Source: Halobacillus_B rhizosphaerae (GTDB lineage Bacteria; Bacillota; Bacilli; Bacillales; Halobacillaceae). From it: a DNA stretch of 64,000 bases. The stretch spans positions 1 through 64,000 of the forward strand of contig NZ_JAUTWQ010000024.1 in NCBI RefSeq assembly GCF_046719735.1, written 5' to 3'. Shown piece by piece: positions 32,578 to 41,962 of the stretch (positions within the stretch are counted from its first letter, which is position 1; each line of letters starts with the position of its first letter). Under the pieces are notes generated by a model that was given only the letters and a program-made list of their open reading frames with translations, searched no databases and was not told the DNA's origin. The position numbers were made by a program, and so were the translations under genes.

Positions 32578-33237
32578 ATGAAAGAAATAAAGATGTTACT
32601 CTTAGGAGGGTCCAGTATTAGAAAGGTTTTGCTTTTTATTTTATGTTTTGTTTTTTTAACCGCTTGTAATAACGGGGATGCAAAATCGGACGTCAAAGGT
32701 GTTGAAGAACAGGCTTTAGAGAAAGCTAAAGAACAAGTCTCAGAAGAGTTGGACACGATTGGACCCTTGAATGAGGATAAAGCAATAGAGTCCTTCGGGT
32801 ATAAAGGAAATGTACCGAATGATAGTGATCTCCCCTTTGATTTAGGGAAGAAAGTTGGATACATTTTCAAGAAAAATATAGATGGCACAGAAGAAAAAAC
32901 TTTGTTATTAAATTATTACGCCGAGAATATAAATGTTGATGACCAAAAACCAAACAGTGTAAATGGTGAAATGATCAAGTACAATATAACCAATTCAAAG
33001 AATTTAATTAAGAAGAAACAATCAGGATCTTTTGGCTCTTATAAAGAAGAAAGCATTGGCCACCAAACCGTTTATACAAGATACGACTCTGAAGTAAGAG
33101 AAATTAGTATGATGTGGTGGAATGGAAACAATGAAAAAGTACTTACGTATATCACCCCAGATAGTGATAAAGATAAAGAGTTTTATGAGAAGACTGTAAA
33201 AAACTTATATCATACTATCGAAAAAAATAATAGTTGA
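32578..33237 (+). CDS. Lipoprotein of unknown function, start uncertain
   Basis: A predicted lipoprotein: hydrophobic VLLFILCFVFLTAC then NN, so the lipobox Cys ends LTAC. The mature part has a Glu/Lys-rich helix (VEEQALEKAKEQVSEELDTIGPL) and a C-terminal strand-rich domain (MMWWNGNNEKVLTYITPDSDKD). The family is not recognised. The first in-frame ATG codons (32578, 32593) have weak ribosome binding sites. The excellent AGGAGGG at 32603-32610 lies seven bases before an ATT codon (32617), which would give an ideal short signal peptide (RKVLLFILCFVFLTAC). The gene is preceded by a terminator and followed by one. Confidence 0.72.
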   Translation: MKEIKMLLLGGSSIRKVLLFILCFVFLTACNNGDAKSDVKGVEEQALEKAKEQVSEELDTIGPLNEDKAIESFGYKGNVPNDSDLPFDLGKKVGYIFKKNIDGTEEKTLLLNYYAENINVDDQKPNSVNGEMIKYNITNSKNLIKKKQSGSFGSYKEESIGHQTVYTRYDSEVREISMMWWNGNNEKVLTYITPDSDKDKEFYEKTVKNLYHTIEKNNS

Positions 33238-33280
33238 CTATCATTTCAAATTTTTTCTAATAAAATATATCAATAAAAAG

Positions 33281-33311
33281 ACACGAATCCGCTTAAGATT
33301 CGTGTTTTTTT
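33281..33311 (+). terminator. Terminator of lipoprotein gene
   Basis: ACACGAATC and GATTCGTGT arms followed by TTTTTT. The rest of 33312-33585 is promoter region without a visible gene. Confidence 0.85.
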
Positions 33312-33585
33312 ATTGATATTACAATCTCAGGTTTTATGAACTCTTTATAAAACTGTTAGAATTAGTATTCCACATGTCTTGCCAAACCTTCCTAATGGCA
33401 AAGAGTATTGAAAAGTTCTTATCTCAATCAGTCAGCCCAGACTAAAACAGTTCCTCAACCAACAGTTCTTGATAAAATAGAATTGTTCACCACTTGTCCA
33501 CACGAATAGCCCACTCGGGTCATAGTGAAGAAAGATGGTCCATGCTATTCTAGAAGAAGTGACCATAATTGAAAGGGGTATTATA

Positions 33586-34347
33586 ATGAAGAAATGGATA
33601 TTGACCGGATTACTCATTAGTTTGATCAGCCTTCTTGCTGCCTGCGGTTCTCAAGAAGTGAAAGATCAGACCAGTGATGCTGGTGACTCTGCCGTTACAA
33701 AACCTGAAGTAGAAGTGAAATTTGAAGAAGAACCTTTACCAGTGAATAAGAAAACCATGATTCAAGCAATAGTAACTCAGGATGGGGAGAATGTTGAGGA
33801 TGCTGAGAAAGTAGAATTCGAAATTTGGAAGGATTCTGAAGGCCAAGATAACTCCGATATGATCGAAGCAAATAATCAAGGAGATGGAGTTTATTCTATT
33901 ACCTATACATTTAAATCTGAAGGAAAATATACCCTTTATGCCCATACCACAGCTAATGACGTACACGTGATGCCATTAGTCCATTTCGAGGTAGGACAGG
34001 AACATAGTGAATCCGCTGACGAGAATGGCCATGATCATGCAAGTGGCGAGGAATACACGGTTCATTTCGTAAATGATACAGAATTTAAGGCATCAAAGGA
34101 ATCCACACTAACCGCCCATATTAAACATGGCGAAGAACCGTTTTCTGGTGCGCAGGTTAGGTTTGAAATTAGCTCTTCCCTGATGGAAAAACATAGTTTC
34201 GTCGATGCCAAAGAAGGAGAAGCTGGAGAATATCAAGCGAAGTATACTTTCCCTTCTGCCGGTGATTACACCGTTAAAGTTCATTATGAAAAACCCGAGA
34301 AGGAAATACATGGACATCAGGAAAGTAACGTGAATGTGAAAAAATAG
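33586..34347 (+). CDS. YtkA/FixH-like lipoprotein with two domains
   Basis: A 253-residue lipoprotein: the signal ends LLAAC with Cys20. Two Ig-like YtkA-type domains follow (about 40-135 and 160-250), each of the form VKFEEEPLPVNKKTMIQA..GDGVYSITYTFKSEGKYTLYAH and the parallel FVNDTEFKASKESTLTA..GEYQAKYTFPSAGDYTVKVH. Between them is a His-rich linker (HSESADENGHDHASGEE) that could bind metal. The function is unknown; in Bacillus, YtkA-like proteins are surface lipoproteins. ATG at 33586 follows AAAGGGGT; an earlier ATG in frame lacks a site. Confidence 0.82.
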   Translation: MKKWILTGLLISLISLLAACGSQEVKDQTSDAGDSAVTKPEVEVKFEEEPLPVNKKTMIQAIVTQDGENVEDAEKVEFEIWKDSEGQDNSDMIEANNQGDGVYSITYTFKSEGKYTLYAHTTANDVHVMPLVHFEVGQEHSESADENGHDHASGEEYTVHFVNDTEFKASKESTLTAHIKHGEEPFSGAQVRFEISSSLMEKHSFVDAKEGEAGEYQAKYTFPSAGDYTVKVHYEKPEKEIHGHQESNVNVKK

Positions 34348-34362
34348 GAATATAAAAATTAC

Positions 34363-34403
34363 AAAAAAGCCCTTCAAGATCCAAAGATTTTGAAGGGCTT
34401 TTC
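34363..34403. terminator. Bidirectional terminator between ytkA-like gene and typA
   Basis: AAAAGCCCTTCAA and TTGAAGGGCTTTT arms with a loop of about 11 bases; A- and T-runs allow use from both sides. Confidence 0.85.
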
Positions 34404-34409
34404 TTTTAT

Positions 34410-36251
34410 TTAAACGTCTGCATTTTGCAATTTTTTCTTTTTAGCTGCTTTTTCACGTTCGTTTTTATTTAGATATTTCTTACGAAGACGTACATTTTCT
34501 GGAGTTACTTCACAGTACTCATCGTCATCTAAATATTCGATCGCTTCTTCAAGTGTAAGTGTACGTGTTTTCTTAATCGTACTTGTAGTATCTTTGTTTG
34601 CAGAACGAACGTTAGTTAAATGCTTTTCTTTCGTAATGTTTACGGTAAGGTCATTGTCACGGTTGTGTTCTCCGACAATCATGCCTTCATAAACCTCTGT
34701 ACCTGGTTCAACGAAAATCGTTCCACGGTCCTCAAGGTTCATAATTCCATATGTGGAGGCTTTTCCTTTATCAAGAGAAACTAGCACTCCTTGACGTCGT
34801 CCGCCAACTTGACCTTTCGTCAATGGAGCATAGCCATCAAACGTGTGGTTAAGAATACCATAACCGCGGGTTTGAGTCATGAACTCCGTAGAGTATCCGA
34901 TTAAACCGCGAGATGGAACAAGAAATTCAAGACGAACCTGGCCATTACCATCGTTCACCATATCCTGCATTTCACCTTTACGGTAACCAATCGACTCCAT
35001 TACTCCGCCTTGATATTCTTCCGGCGTATCGATTTGCACGCGTTCTACTGGTTCACAAGTAACGCCGTCGATTTCTTTTAAGATAACTTTCGGTTTAGAA
35101 AGCTGAAGTTCAAAGCCTTCACGACGCATGTTCTCTACAAGAATAGAAAGGTGTAGTTCTCCACGACCGGATACAGTAAAGGCATCCGGGGAATCTGTTG
35201 GATCTACACGAAGACTTACATCGGTTTCCAACTGAGTCATTAGACGTTCTTCAATCTGGCGGGAAGTGACGTATTTACCCTCACGGCCGGCAAATGGGCT
35301 ATTGTTAACTAGGAAAGTCATTTGCAGGGTCGGCTCGTCAATACGAGGGATTTCCATAGCTTCCTGATTGGTTTGAGTACACACCGTTTCTCCAACGTTG
35401 ATATCTTCTAAACCAGCAAGAGCGATAATATCGCCTGCTTTCGCTTCTTCGATTTCAATACGTTTTAGACCGATGAAACCAAATAGCTTAGAAACTCGGA
35501 AATTCTTCACTGAACCGTCTTTCTTCATCAATGATACCTGTTGGCCGACTTTAATTCGACCGTTAAATACGCGTCCAATTCCAATACGTCCAAGATAATC
35601 ATTGTAATCAAGCAGTGTTACCTGAAACTGCAAAGGATTCTCAGTGGTATCAACAGGAGCAGGGATGTTATTCATGATCAATTTAAAGATCGGATCCATC
35701 GTATCCTGCTGATCTTCTGGTTCCTCACCAGATGTACCGTTCAATGCGGAAGCGTAAACAACTGGGAATTCAAGCTGCTCATCATCGGCACCAAGTTCGA
35801 TAAACAAATCAAGAACTTCGTCCACTACTTCATTCGGACGAGCATTCGGACGGTCAATTTTGTTTAAGACTACTACTGGAGTCAATTTCTCTTCCAGAGC
35901 TTTCTTTAACACAAATCTTGTCTGAGGCATACAGCCTTCATAAGCATCAACGACCAACAATACACCGTCAACCATTTTAAGAATACGTTCAACTTCCCCG
36001 CCAAAGTCTGCGTGACCTGGCGTATCCAGGATATTGATCCGTGAATCGTTATAATTGATCGCGGTATTCTTCGCTAAGATCGTAATGCCGCGTTCTTTTT
36101 CTAAGTCATTAGAGTCCATTGCACGATCATCAACATGTTCGTTCTCACGGAATGTGCCAGAATAATGAAGCATCTGGTCTACAAGTGTTGTTTTTCCGTG
36201 GTCCACGTGTGCGATAATCGCGATGTTACGAATGTCATTTCTGTGTTGCAT
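34410..36251 (-). CDS. typA: Ribosome-associated GTPase TypA/BipA
   Basis: A 613-residue translational GTPase. G-domain motifs: AHVDHGKTTLVDQ (G1), ERGITI (G2), DTPGHADFGGEVER (G3), VLNKIDRP (G4) and YASALNG (G5). Then come the EF-Tu-like domain 2, the EF-G-like domain III/V and the BipA-specific C-terminal part. It associates with ribosomes and aids assembly and stress adaptation. ATG at 36251 has AGAGGTG eight bases upstream. It ends just before a strong terminator. Confidence 0.96.
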   Translation of the reverse strand: MQHRNDIRNIAIIAHVDHGKTTLVDQMLHYSGTFRENEHVDDRAMDSNDLEKERGITILAKNTAINYNDSRINILDTPGHADFGGEVERILKMVDGVLLVVDAYEGCMPQTRFVLKKALEEKLTPVVVLNKIDRPNARPNEVVDEVLDLFIELGADDEQLEFPVVYASALNGTSGEEPEDQQDTMDPIFKLIMNNIPAPVDTTENPLQFQVTLLDYNDYLGRIGIGRVFNGRIKVGQQVSLMKKDGSVKNFRVSKLFGFIGLKRIEIEEAKAGDIIALAGLEDINVGETVCTQTNQEAMEIPRIDEPTLQMTFLVNNSPFAGREGKYVTSRQIEERLMTQLETDVSLRVDPTDSPDAFTVSGRGELHLSILVENMRREGFELQLSKPKVILKEIDGVTCEPVERVQIDTPEEYQGGVMESIGYRKGEMQDMVNDGNGQVRLEFLVPSRGLIGYSTEFMTQTRGYGILNHTFDGYAPLTKGQVGGRRQGVLVSLDKGKASTYGIMNLEDRGTIFVEPGTEVYEGMIVGEHNRDNDLTVNITKEKHLTNVRSANKDTTSTIKKTRTLTLEEAIEYLDDDEYCEVTPENVRLRKKYLNKNEREKAAKKKKLQNADV

Positions 36252-36444
36252 GAAGCACACACCTCTTTCAAATTACAAATTATTCAACCTATCTAGTATA
36301 ACATAACAATATATTTGTCAACAGGCTTTATCCGCCTATTTACATGATCTTAATGTAAATAAACGCTTACATCGACTTTTTTCTTCCTGCATATACCCGT
36401 ACAATAAGATAAAAAGGTTTATATGGACAGGAAGTAGGAAGAAA

Positions 36445-37251
36445 ATGTCATACCACCAAATTAAATGGGCAATTTTTATTGCCCCCGCTCTTATCATAGG
36501 TATCTGGGAATATGTCAGACACAAATGGTTTCTCCATTATATCTCCATGGACGCAGGAAATTGGCTCTCTCCCCTGATCGTTCTGGCCGTTACATTCATT
36601 GTAAATCAGCGGTTGTTTAAACTGCTGGAAAAAAACCAACGAGAGCTTGAGGAAGAGAAAACAAAGCAAGTAATTATGAAGGAACGGCAAGCCATTTCTC
36701 GAGAACTTCATGATTCCATTTCTCAATCCCTTTTTCTATTATCGGTCAAAACCCAGACAATCCAAACCACCGAATTAGAAAAACTTGAAAAAATTAATCA
36801 AATCCTTGATGATATTCATGCTAATGTACGTGATTCTATCAAGCAGCTCCGTACTCCGGACTTGCCATTATGGACAGATTCGCTTAAGGAGTTAGAGGCA
36901 TTAATAAGAAAAGAACTTCCCGCCATTGATTTTGATCAAACGTGGGAGCTCGAAGAAAGTGAATTCACTACGGAAGAAAAAATTAACCTTCTCGCCGTTT
37001 TACATGAGGGCTGCATGAATATTATTAAACACGCGAAAGATGTATCAGAAGTAAAGATCATCGCTTATTCAAGAAAGAATAAAAAGCATATTAAAGTGCT
37101 GGATAATGGTCGGGAATGGAAAGTATCGGGCCGGTATGTGAAGCGATATGGAATTCAAATGATGAAGGAGCGAGCTGAATCGGTCGATTGGAAGTTTGCT
37201 CTTTCCCGCAAAGATCAGCATACTCATTTACATTTGGAAGAGAAGGAGTGA
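36445..37251 (+). CDS. Two-component sensor histidine kinase (HisKA_3)
   Basis: A 268-residue sensor kinase. Two transmembrane helices (7-27 and 37-57) leave only a short external loop, so it likely senses inside the membrane. The DHp domain has ERQAISRELHDSISQSLFLL (phospho-His in RELHD), and the HATPase domain has HEGCMNIIKHAK (N box) and DNGREW (degenerate G1, no DNGxG). The G2 motif appears as YVKRYGIQMMKERAE. It resembles LiaS/YhcY-type kinases. It pairs with the next gene six bases downstream. Confidence 0.88.
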   Translation: MSYHQIKWAIFIAPALIIGIWEYVRHKWFLHYISMDAGNWLSPLIVLAVTFIVNQRLFKLLEKNQRELEEEKTKQVIMKERQAISRELHDSISQSLFLLSVKTQTIQTTELEKLEKINQILDDIHANVRDSIKQLRTPDLPLWTDSLKELEALIRKELPAIDFDQTWELEESEFTTEEKINLLAVLHEGCMNIIKHAKDVSEVKIIAYSRKNKKHIKVLDNGREWKVSGRYVKRYGIQMMKERAESVDWKFALSRKDQHTHLHLEEKE

Positions 37252-37257
37252 TCAAGC

Positions 37258-37893
37258 TTGCCCGTTTATAACCTGTTAATTGCAGATGACCATGCGCATG
37301 CACGAGAAGCGATCATCGAAATCCTTCTTCCCTATCCGCATTATCGTGTGGTCGGAGAAGCTGCCAATGGCTTAGAAGCGATTGAACTAGCCGAAAAGCT
37401 TGAGCCAGATGTCATCCTAATGGATATCCATATGCCTGAATGCGATGGCCTTGAAGCCACCCGCGCTATTAAATCCAAGCTCCCCCAAAGCAAGATTATT
37501 ATTTTGACCGTGTCGGAGGATAGCACGCATCTATTTGAAGCTTTGAAAGAAGGAGCTCAAGGATACTTATTGAAAAACACCCGCCCGACAGACTGGAACA
37601 GTTATATAGATGCAGTCTTAAAAGATGGCACGTTTTCCAAAGACTTTATCCTTCAAACCTTGAAGAGATTAGTCAATGATGAGCCCTCTTTACAGGAAAA
37701 GCCTCCACTCTCCTCGAGGGAAATCGAAGTGATGAGGCTGGCGGCAGCTGGTTTAACTAATAAAGAAATTTCCGCCCACCTTTATATTACAGAGAATACG
37801 GTCAAGAACCATTTAAAAAGTGTACTAAAAAAGCTGAGGTTGAAAAATAGAGTAGAACTTACCAGACTCGCCTATGAGAAGAAATGGGTGTAA
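37258..37893 (+). CDS. LuxR-type response regulator
   Basis: A 211-residue NarL/LuxR-type regulator. The receiver domain (1-120) has DDHAHAREAI and the phosphoacceptor Asp in VILMDIHMPECDG, Thr at ILTVSE and Lys in YLLKN. The C-terminal HTH reads LSSREIEVMRLAAAGLTNKEISAHLYITENTVKNHLKSVLKKL. The TTG start at 37258 follows GGAGTG. It is coupled to the kinase gene; the regulon is unknown. Confidence 0.93.
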   Translation: MPVYNLLIADDHAHAREAIIEILLPYPHYRVVGEAANGLEAIELAEKLEPDVILMDIHMPECDGLEATRAIKSKLPQSKIIILTVSEDSTHLFEALKEGAQGYLLKNTRPTDWNSYIDAVLKDGTFSKDFILQTLKRLVNDEPSLQEKPPLSSREIEVMRLAAAGLTNKEISAHLYITENTVKNHLKSVLKKLRLKNRVELTRLAYEKKWV

Positions 37894-37921
37894 CTATCTA
37901 TAGAAAGAACAGGTGAAGAAC

Positions 37922-38845
37922 ATGAAAACCACACGCAAAGGGGAATGGCTGGAAATCTTAATCCCAGAGAAATGGAACGGCCTTACCGTCGAAAAGATCA
38001 TGAAGAAAGAATGGGATGTCCCAAGAAAGCTGCTTCACAGATTCAGGTCAACCAGAGGTGTCACTCTTAATAATGAAATTCCCCATTGGAAGACAGATGC
38101 CGTGAAAACCAATGACCTATTTCGCATCCGCTTGTTCGAATCCCGTCCTATGGAAGTTACTCCTGCTTATATGGAGATTGATACAGCTTATGAGGATGAT
38201 CATTTGCTGGTGGTCAATAAACCAGCAGGAATTCATACGCATCCAAATGCTCCGGAAAACACGGAAACTCTAGTCAATGGTGTGGCTTTTTATTTCCAGA
38301 TGAACGGTATAGAAGCGTCACCCAAATATGTCCATAGGCTGGACCGTGATACTTCTGGGGCCATTTTGTTTGCGAAACATGATTTAGCCATTGCCATGCT
38401 TGGTGAGCAGCTAAAAAAACGCACCATAAAACGAACCTATATTGCCTGGGTTGAAGGGAAACTGCCATCAAGAAATGGGAAGATTCAACAACCAATTGGA
38501 AAGGACCGCCACCACCCCGTAAGGCGCAGAGTGTCTCCGAATGGTCAAGAGGCGGAAACGAATTATGAAGTGATTGAATATGATCCCGTTCAAAAATCTT
38601 CTCTAATTAAACTCGAATTACAAACAGGCAGGACTCATCAAATACGTGTTCACTTAAGCTATCTCGGGCATCCTCTCCTTGGTGATACCCTTTACGGCGG
38701 GAAAGAACTTCCGCACCATAAGCAGGCTCTGCATGCAGCTAAACTGTCATTCGTTCATCCGTTTACGGAAGAAAACATTGTTTGCTATGCTGCTCCTGAT
38801 CCTGCCTCTCAGCTGTTTACTGCTGAAGACGTCTACAAATTATAA
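37922..38845 (+). CDS. RluA-family pseudouridine synthase
   Basis: A 307-residue protein. It has an N-terminal S4-like domain (LTVEKIMKKEWDVPRKLLHRFRSTRGVTLNNE), then the RluA catalytic domain with VVNKPAGIHTHP, the active-site VHRLDRDTSGAILFAK (catalytic Asp), the PIGKDRHHPVRRRVSPNGQEAET stretch and LQTGRTHQIRVHLSYLGHPLLGD. It modifies uridines in tRNA or rRNA; the target is unknown. ATG at 37922 follows AGGTGAAG. It lies close behind the response regulator, perhaps by read-through. Confidence 0.9.
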   Translation: MKTTRKGEWLEILIPEKWNGLTVEKIMKKEWDVPRKLLHRFRSTRGVTLNNEIPHWKTDAVKTNDLFRIRLFESRPMEVTPAYMEIDTAYEDDHLLVVNKPAGIHTHPNAPENTETLVNGVAFYFQMNGIEASPKYVHRLDRDTSGAILFAKHDLAIAMLGEQLKKRTIKRTYIAWVEGKLPSRNGKIQQPIGKDRHHPVRRRVSPNGQEAETNYEVIEYDPVQKSSLIKLELQTGRTHQIRVHLSYLGHPLLGDTLYGGKELPHHKQALHAAKLSFVHPFTEENIVCYAAPDPASQLFTAEDVYKL

Positions 38846-38924
38846 GCTGCTGGAGGATTTTTCCTATCAGTAGGTTGTTTATTGGCGGGCAAGACGATGG
38901 ATATATAGGAATTATAGGAAAGCT

Positions 38925-38960
38925 GCCCGGAGCACCCTCAAGTGTCTCGGGCTTATTATT
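38925..38960 (+). terminator. Weak terminator after RluA gene
   Basis: GCCCGgAGCAC / GTGtCTCGGGC arms followed by TTATTATTTAT. Confidence 0.5.
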
Positions 38961-39001
38961 TATGAGAAATAAACATGATTGAGACGTTTCTTCCACCCTT
39001 A

Positions 39002-39463
39002 TTATCCCTGCCCTCTTCCCTCTCCAATCCGTTTTAAGTTTACGGATCTGCGTACAAGGAAAGATTTCATATGGTGTTCCACGAACAGTTTATCGGCAAG
39101 CTTTCCAATCCATCCAAGCGGAGAATAAAATTCGATGATATCAGTCATTCTTGTACCTCCTTTTTCCTCTTCAAATAAATGGACATGGGTCATAGAGTGG
39201 AAGGCACCCTTTTCCATCACATCCACAAATAGATGCGGCCGCTCCATTATTTGAACACGAGAGGATAGTTCCTGTCTCACTCCAAAGTGTACGCCTTCAA
39301 AGGTGACCCTTTCCCCTTCGTTAATGTGGCCTTCTGTTACTCCTCTGACAGCCCGTTCCTTCGTATGCGGCACAGTCAGCGGATGAACAGAAATATCCCG
39401 TGCAAGATCAAAACACTCTTCCACCGCTAAATCAATCCATATTGAAATCTTAATAACTGGCAC
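39002..39463 (-). CDS. SRPBCC-family ligand-binding protein
   Basis: A 153-residue START-like (SRPBCC) protein: IKISIWIDLAVEECFDLARDISVHPLTV at the start and a final long helix LADKLFVEHHMKSFLVRRSVNLKRI. The family has a deep hydrophobic pocket, and similar Bacillus proteins (cell-division inhibitor SulA-like annotation, YndB-type) have no firm role. GTG at 39463 fits AAGGAG nine bases upstream; a GTG two codons earlier is too near. Monocistronic. Confidence 0.72.
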   Translation of the reverse strand: MPVIKISIWIDLAVEECFDLARDISVHPLTVPHTKERAVRGVTEGHINEGERVTFEGVHFGVRQELSSRVQIMERPHLFVDVMEKGAFHSMTHVHLFEEEKGGTRMTDIIEFYSPLGWIGKLADKLFVEHHMKSFLVRRSVNLKRIGEGRGQG

Positions 39464-39668
39464 AATCACTCACTCCTTAGGAAATCTGCAGCTGCTGTTC
39501 GGACTACCTGCTGTGTACTCTCTTACACGTTCCCTATCTGCCTTCCTATCATACCTATCTAAATAAGAGACGTCCTTTCATCATGTAATAGAAAAAGCTA
39601 TTTAAGGAATCTATTTTCCTTCCTTGTCTTTACTTGAGAAAGATTATCAGTATAATAGACAACAGAGA

Positions 39669-39687
39669 TTGAAAATCATTATCAATT
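39669..39687 (+). promoter_or_regulatory. Fur box upstream of efe operon
   Basis: TTGAAAATCATTATCAATT: its reverse strand TGATAATGATTTTCA matches the Fur core TGATAATNATTATCA at all but one position. It lies about 15 bases after a TATAAT (39651-39656) and 24 bases before ATG 39712. Confidence 0.82.
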
Positions 39688-39711
39688 AAAATTCAAGGAG
39701 GATTCTTACAT

Positions 39712-40587
39712 ATGAATCTATCAAAATTAGCACCTATCGTACTTATTCTACCCACTATATTATTTGCTGGTTGCAGCTCCAGCTCATCCGGGGAGGCAGA
39801 ACAACAGGATGCATCGGATACGAGTACAGACCAAACAGATTCTGTTAATTCAACAACACAGAAAAAATTAGATGAAGCCGTAAAAGCTTACCGTGAATAT
39901 GGCTTAGCTCAAACAGACACCTTCGTTAATGATACTTCAAAATTCACCGAAGCCATTCAATCTGGAAACATGGAAAAGGCCAAAGAAATCTACCCTTCTG
40001 CCCGCATGCCCTACGAAAGAATTGAGCCGATCGCGGAAGCCCTTGGGGAGCTTGATCCAAAGATTGATGCCAGAGAAGGCGACGTACCTAAAGAGGAATG
40101 GACAGGATACCACCGTCTTGAGAAAATGCTTTGGGAAGATCAAACGATGGATGGGACTGAGAAGTATGCAGACCAGCTTCTCCAAGATGTGAAATCTTTA
40201 CGAGCAAAGATTGAACTAGCTGATGTGACTCCCCAGACACTAGTAACAGGAGCGGTGGATCTATTGAATGAAGTTTCTTCTTCCAAAATTACCGGTGAGG
40301 AAGAACGCTACTCCCATACTGACTTATACGATTTTGCGGCAAATGTAGACGGAGCCCAAAAAATTGTCGACCTGCTTAACCCTGTCTTAAGACAAAAAGA
40401 TGAAGAGCTGGCTGCTACCCTGAATAAACGATTTGACGCTGTTTACGAAGCACTGAACCAATATAGACACGGGCAGGATTATGAGAGTTATACCAAACTA
40501 ACGGACAAAGATACACAGAAATTAAGTAAAGCAATTGATGCCCTAGCAGAACCTCTTTCCAAAATAGGCATTGTACTAGAACAATAA
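39712..40587 (+). CDS. efeO: EfeO/EfeM-like iron-binding lipoprotein
   Basis: A 291-residue lipoprotein (Cys21 in LFAGC) with a peptidase_M75/imelysin-like helical domain. The iron-related HxxE motif appears in TGYHRLEKMLW, and YPSARMPYERIEPIAE is characteristic. It lacks the N-terminal cupredoxin domain of long EfeO proteins, so it is the EfeM type. It would present iron to EfeU at the surface. ATG at 39712 follows CAAGGAGG. It is the first gene of the Fur-controlled operon. Confidence 0.9.
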   Translation: MNLSKLAPIVLILPTILFAGCSSSSSGEAEQQDASDTSTDQTDSVNSTTQKKLDEAVKAYREYGLAQTDTFVNDTSKFTEAIQSGNMEKAKEIYPSARMPYERIEPIAEALGELDPKIDAREGDVPKEEWTGYHRLEKMLWEDQTMDGTEKYADQLLQDVKSLRAKIELADVTPQTLVTGAVDLLNEVSSSKITGEEERYSHTDLYDFAANVDGAQKIVDLLNPVLRQKDEELAATLNKRFDAVYEALNQYRHGQDYESYTKLTDKDTQKLSKAIDALAEPLSKIGIVLEQ

Positions 40588-40656
40588 CTAACTTTCTTGT
40601 GGTGACCGCTCCCTCAGGACATCACAGGGGCAAATCAGCTAGAAAGGATGGAAGCA

Positions 40657-41925
40657 ATGAGTGATGAACAAAGACCTAATGGAAAGAAATTAACACGCAG
40701 AGAAATGCTTTATAGAACGGGAGCAGGCGGTCTCGGTTTACTTATAGGAGCAAGTGGAGTGGGGTCCATTGCTGCCATTGGGAAAACTCTCGATAAAGAG
40801 CAGGAAGGGCAAATAGAAGACCAGGTCCCTTTCTATGGAAAACATCAAGCCGGCATTGCTACCAAACCTCAAACATATATGTACTTCATTTCTTTAGACC
40901 TCACAACGAAGAATATTTCAGAGGTTCGTGATTTATTTAAAGAATGGACGATGGCCTCTGAAAAAATGGCACAAGCGAAACTTCTAGGCGATTACTCAAA
41001 CAATCCTTATATTCCACCTGAAGATACAGGGGAAGCTGCTGGATTATCTGCATCTAAAATAACCTTCACCTATGGATTTGGTCCAACCTTCTTTGAGAAG
41101 GAAGGCAGCGATCGTTTTGGTTTAGCCAACCGAAAACCGAATCAGCTTCGTTCTCTCCCCTCTTTCCCTGGAGATGAGATTGAGAAGGAATGGTCAGGTG
41201 GAGATCTTTGTGTGCAAGTATGTGCGAATGATCAGCAAGTTGCCTTTCACGCGGTACGAAACTTACTTAGAATTGGGCGCGGAGTTGTTACTCTTAAATG
41301 GATGCAATCAGGTTTTCAGCGAACTAAACAAGCGGAAAAGAAGCCTTCAACTCCAAGAAATCTATTTGGATTTAAAGATGGGACGGTAAATCCAAGTACA
41401 GAGGAAGACTTCAATCAAATCGTCTGGTCAAACGGCAGTGAAGCCGCCTGGATGAAAAATGGCAGCTACATGGTCATGCGCCGTATCAGGATGCTGCTGG
41501 AAGTATGGGACCGTACCCATTTGAAGGAACAGAACAACACATTTGGCCGCGAAAAAGTATCCGGAGCTCCGCTTGGGCAGCAGAATGAATTTGATGAACC
41601 AGATTTTCACAAAAAGAATGAAAAAGGCGAACCCTCGATTCCCGTAGATTCCCATGTAAAACTTGGTCGGGGCGATGGTTCACAAAAGATCTTGCGTAGA
41701 GCGTATTCCTATACGAGTGAAATGGATCCAACACGTGCTCAATTAGACGCCGGCCTATTATTCATTTCCTATCAAAAAGATCCATTCAAACAATTTGTTC
41801 CTATCCAAAAGCGAATGGCTAAGTCAGATCGGTTAAATGAATACATCCGGCATATTGGTTCTGCCGTATTCGCCTGCCCTGGAGGGTCAGCAAGGGGCGG
41901 ATATATTGGGGATCAATTATTCTAA
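40657..41925 (+). CDS. efeB: EfeB dye-decolorizing peroxidase, Tat-exported
   Basis: A 422-residue DyP-type heme peroxidase. The N-terminus has a twin-arginine signal (LTRREMLYRTGAGGLGLLIG). The DyP motif NLFGFKDGTVNPS (catalytic Asp) and a C-terminal region with PDFHKK..SHVKLGRGD are present. It works with EfeO/EfeU, oxidising Fe(II) or releasing iron from heme. ATG at 40657 is about nine bases after AGAAAGG, while the ATG three codons earlier overlaps it. Confidence 0.92.
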   Translation: MSDEQRPNGKKLTRREMLYRTGAGGLGLLIGASGVGSIAAIGKTLDKEQEGQIEDQVPFYGKHQAGIATKPQTYMYFISLDLTTKNISEVRDLFKEWTMASEKMAQAKLLGDYSNNPYIPPEDTGEAAGLSASKITFTYGFGPTFFEKEGSDRFGLANRKPNQLRSLPSFPGDEIEKEWSGGDLCVQVCANDQQVAFHAVRNLLRIGRGVVTLKWMQSGFQRTKQAEKKPSTPRNLFGFKDGTVNPSTEEDFNQIVWSNGSEAAWMKNGSYMVMRRIRMLLEVWDRTHLKEQNNTFGREKVSGAPLGQQNEFDEPDFHKKNEKGEPSIPVDSHVKLGRGDGSQKILRRAYSYTSEMDPTRAQLDAGLLFISYQKDPFKQFVPIQKRMAKSDRLNEYIRHIGSAVFACPGGSARGGYIGDQLF

Positions 41926-41962
41926 TCATTAATAGGATTTGAGGTATGAAAGGATGACCATC

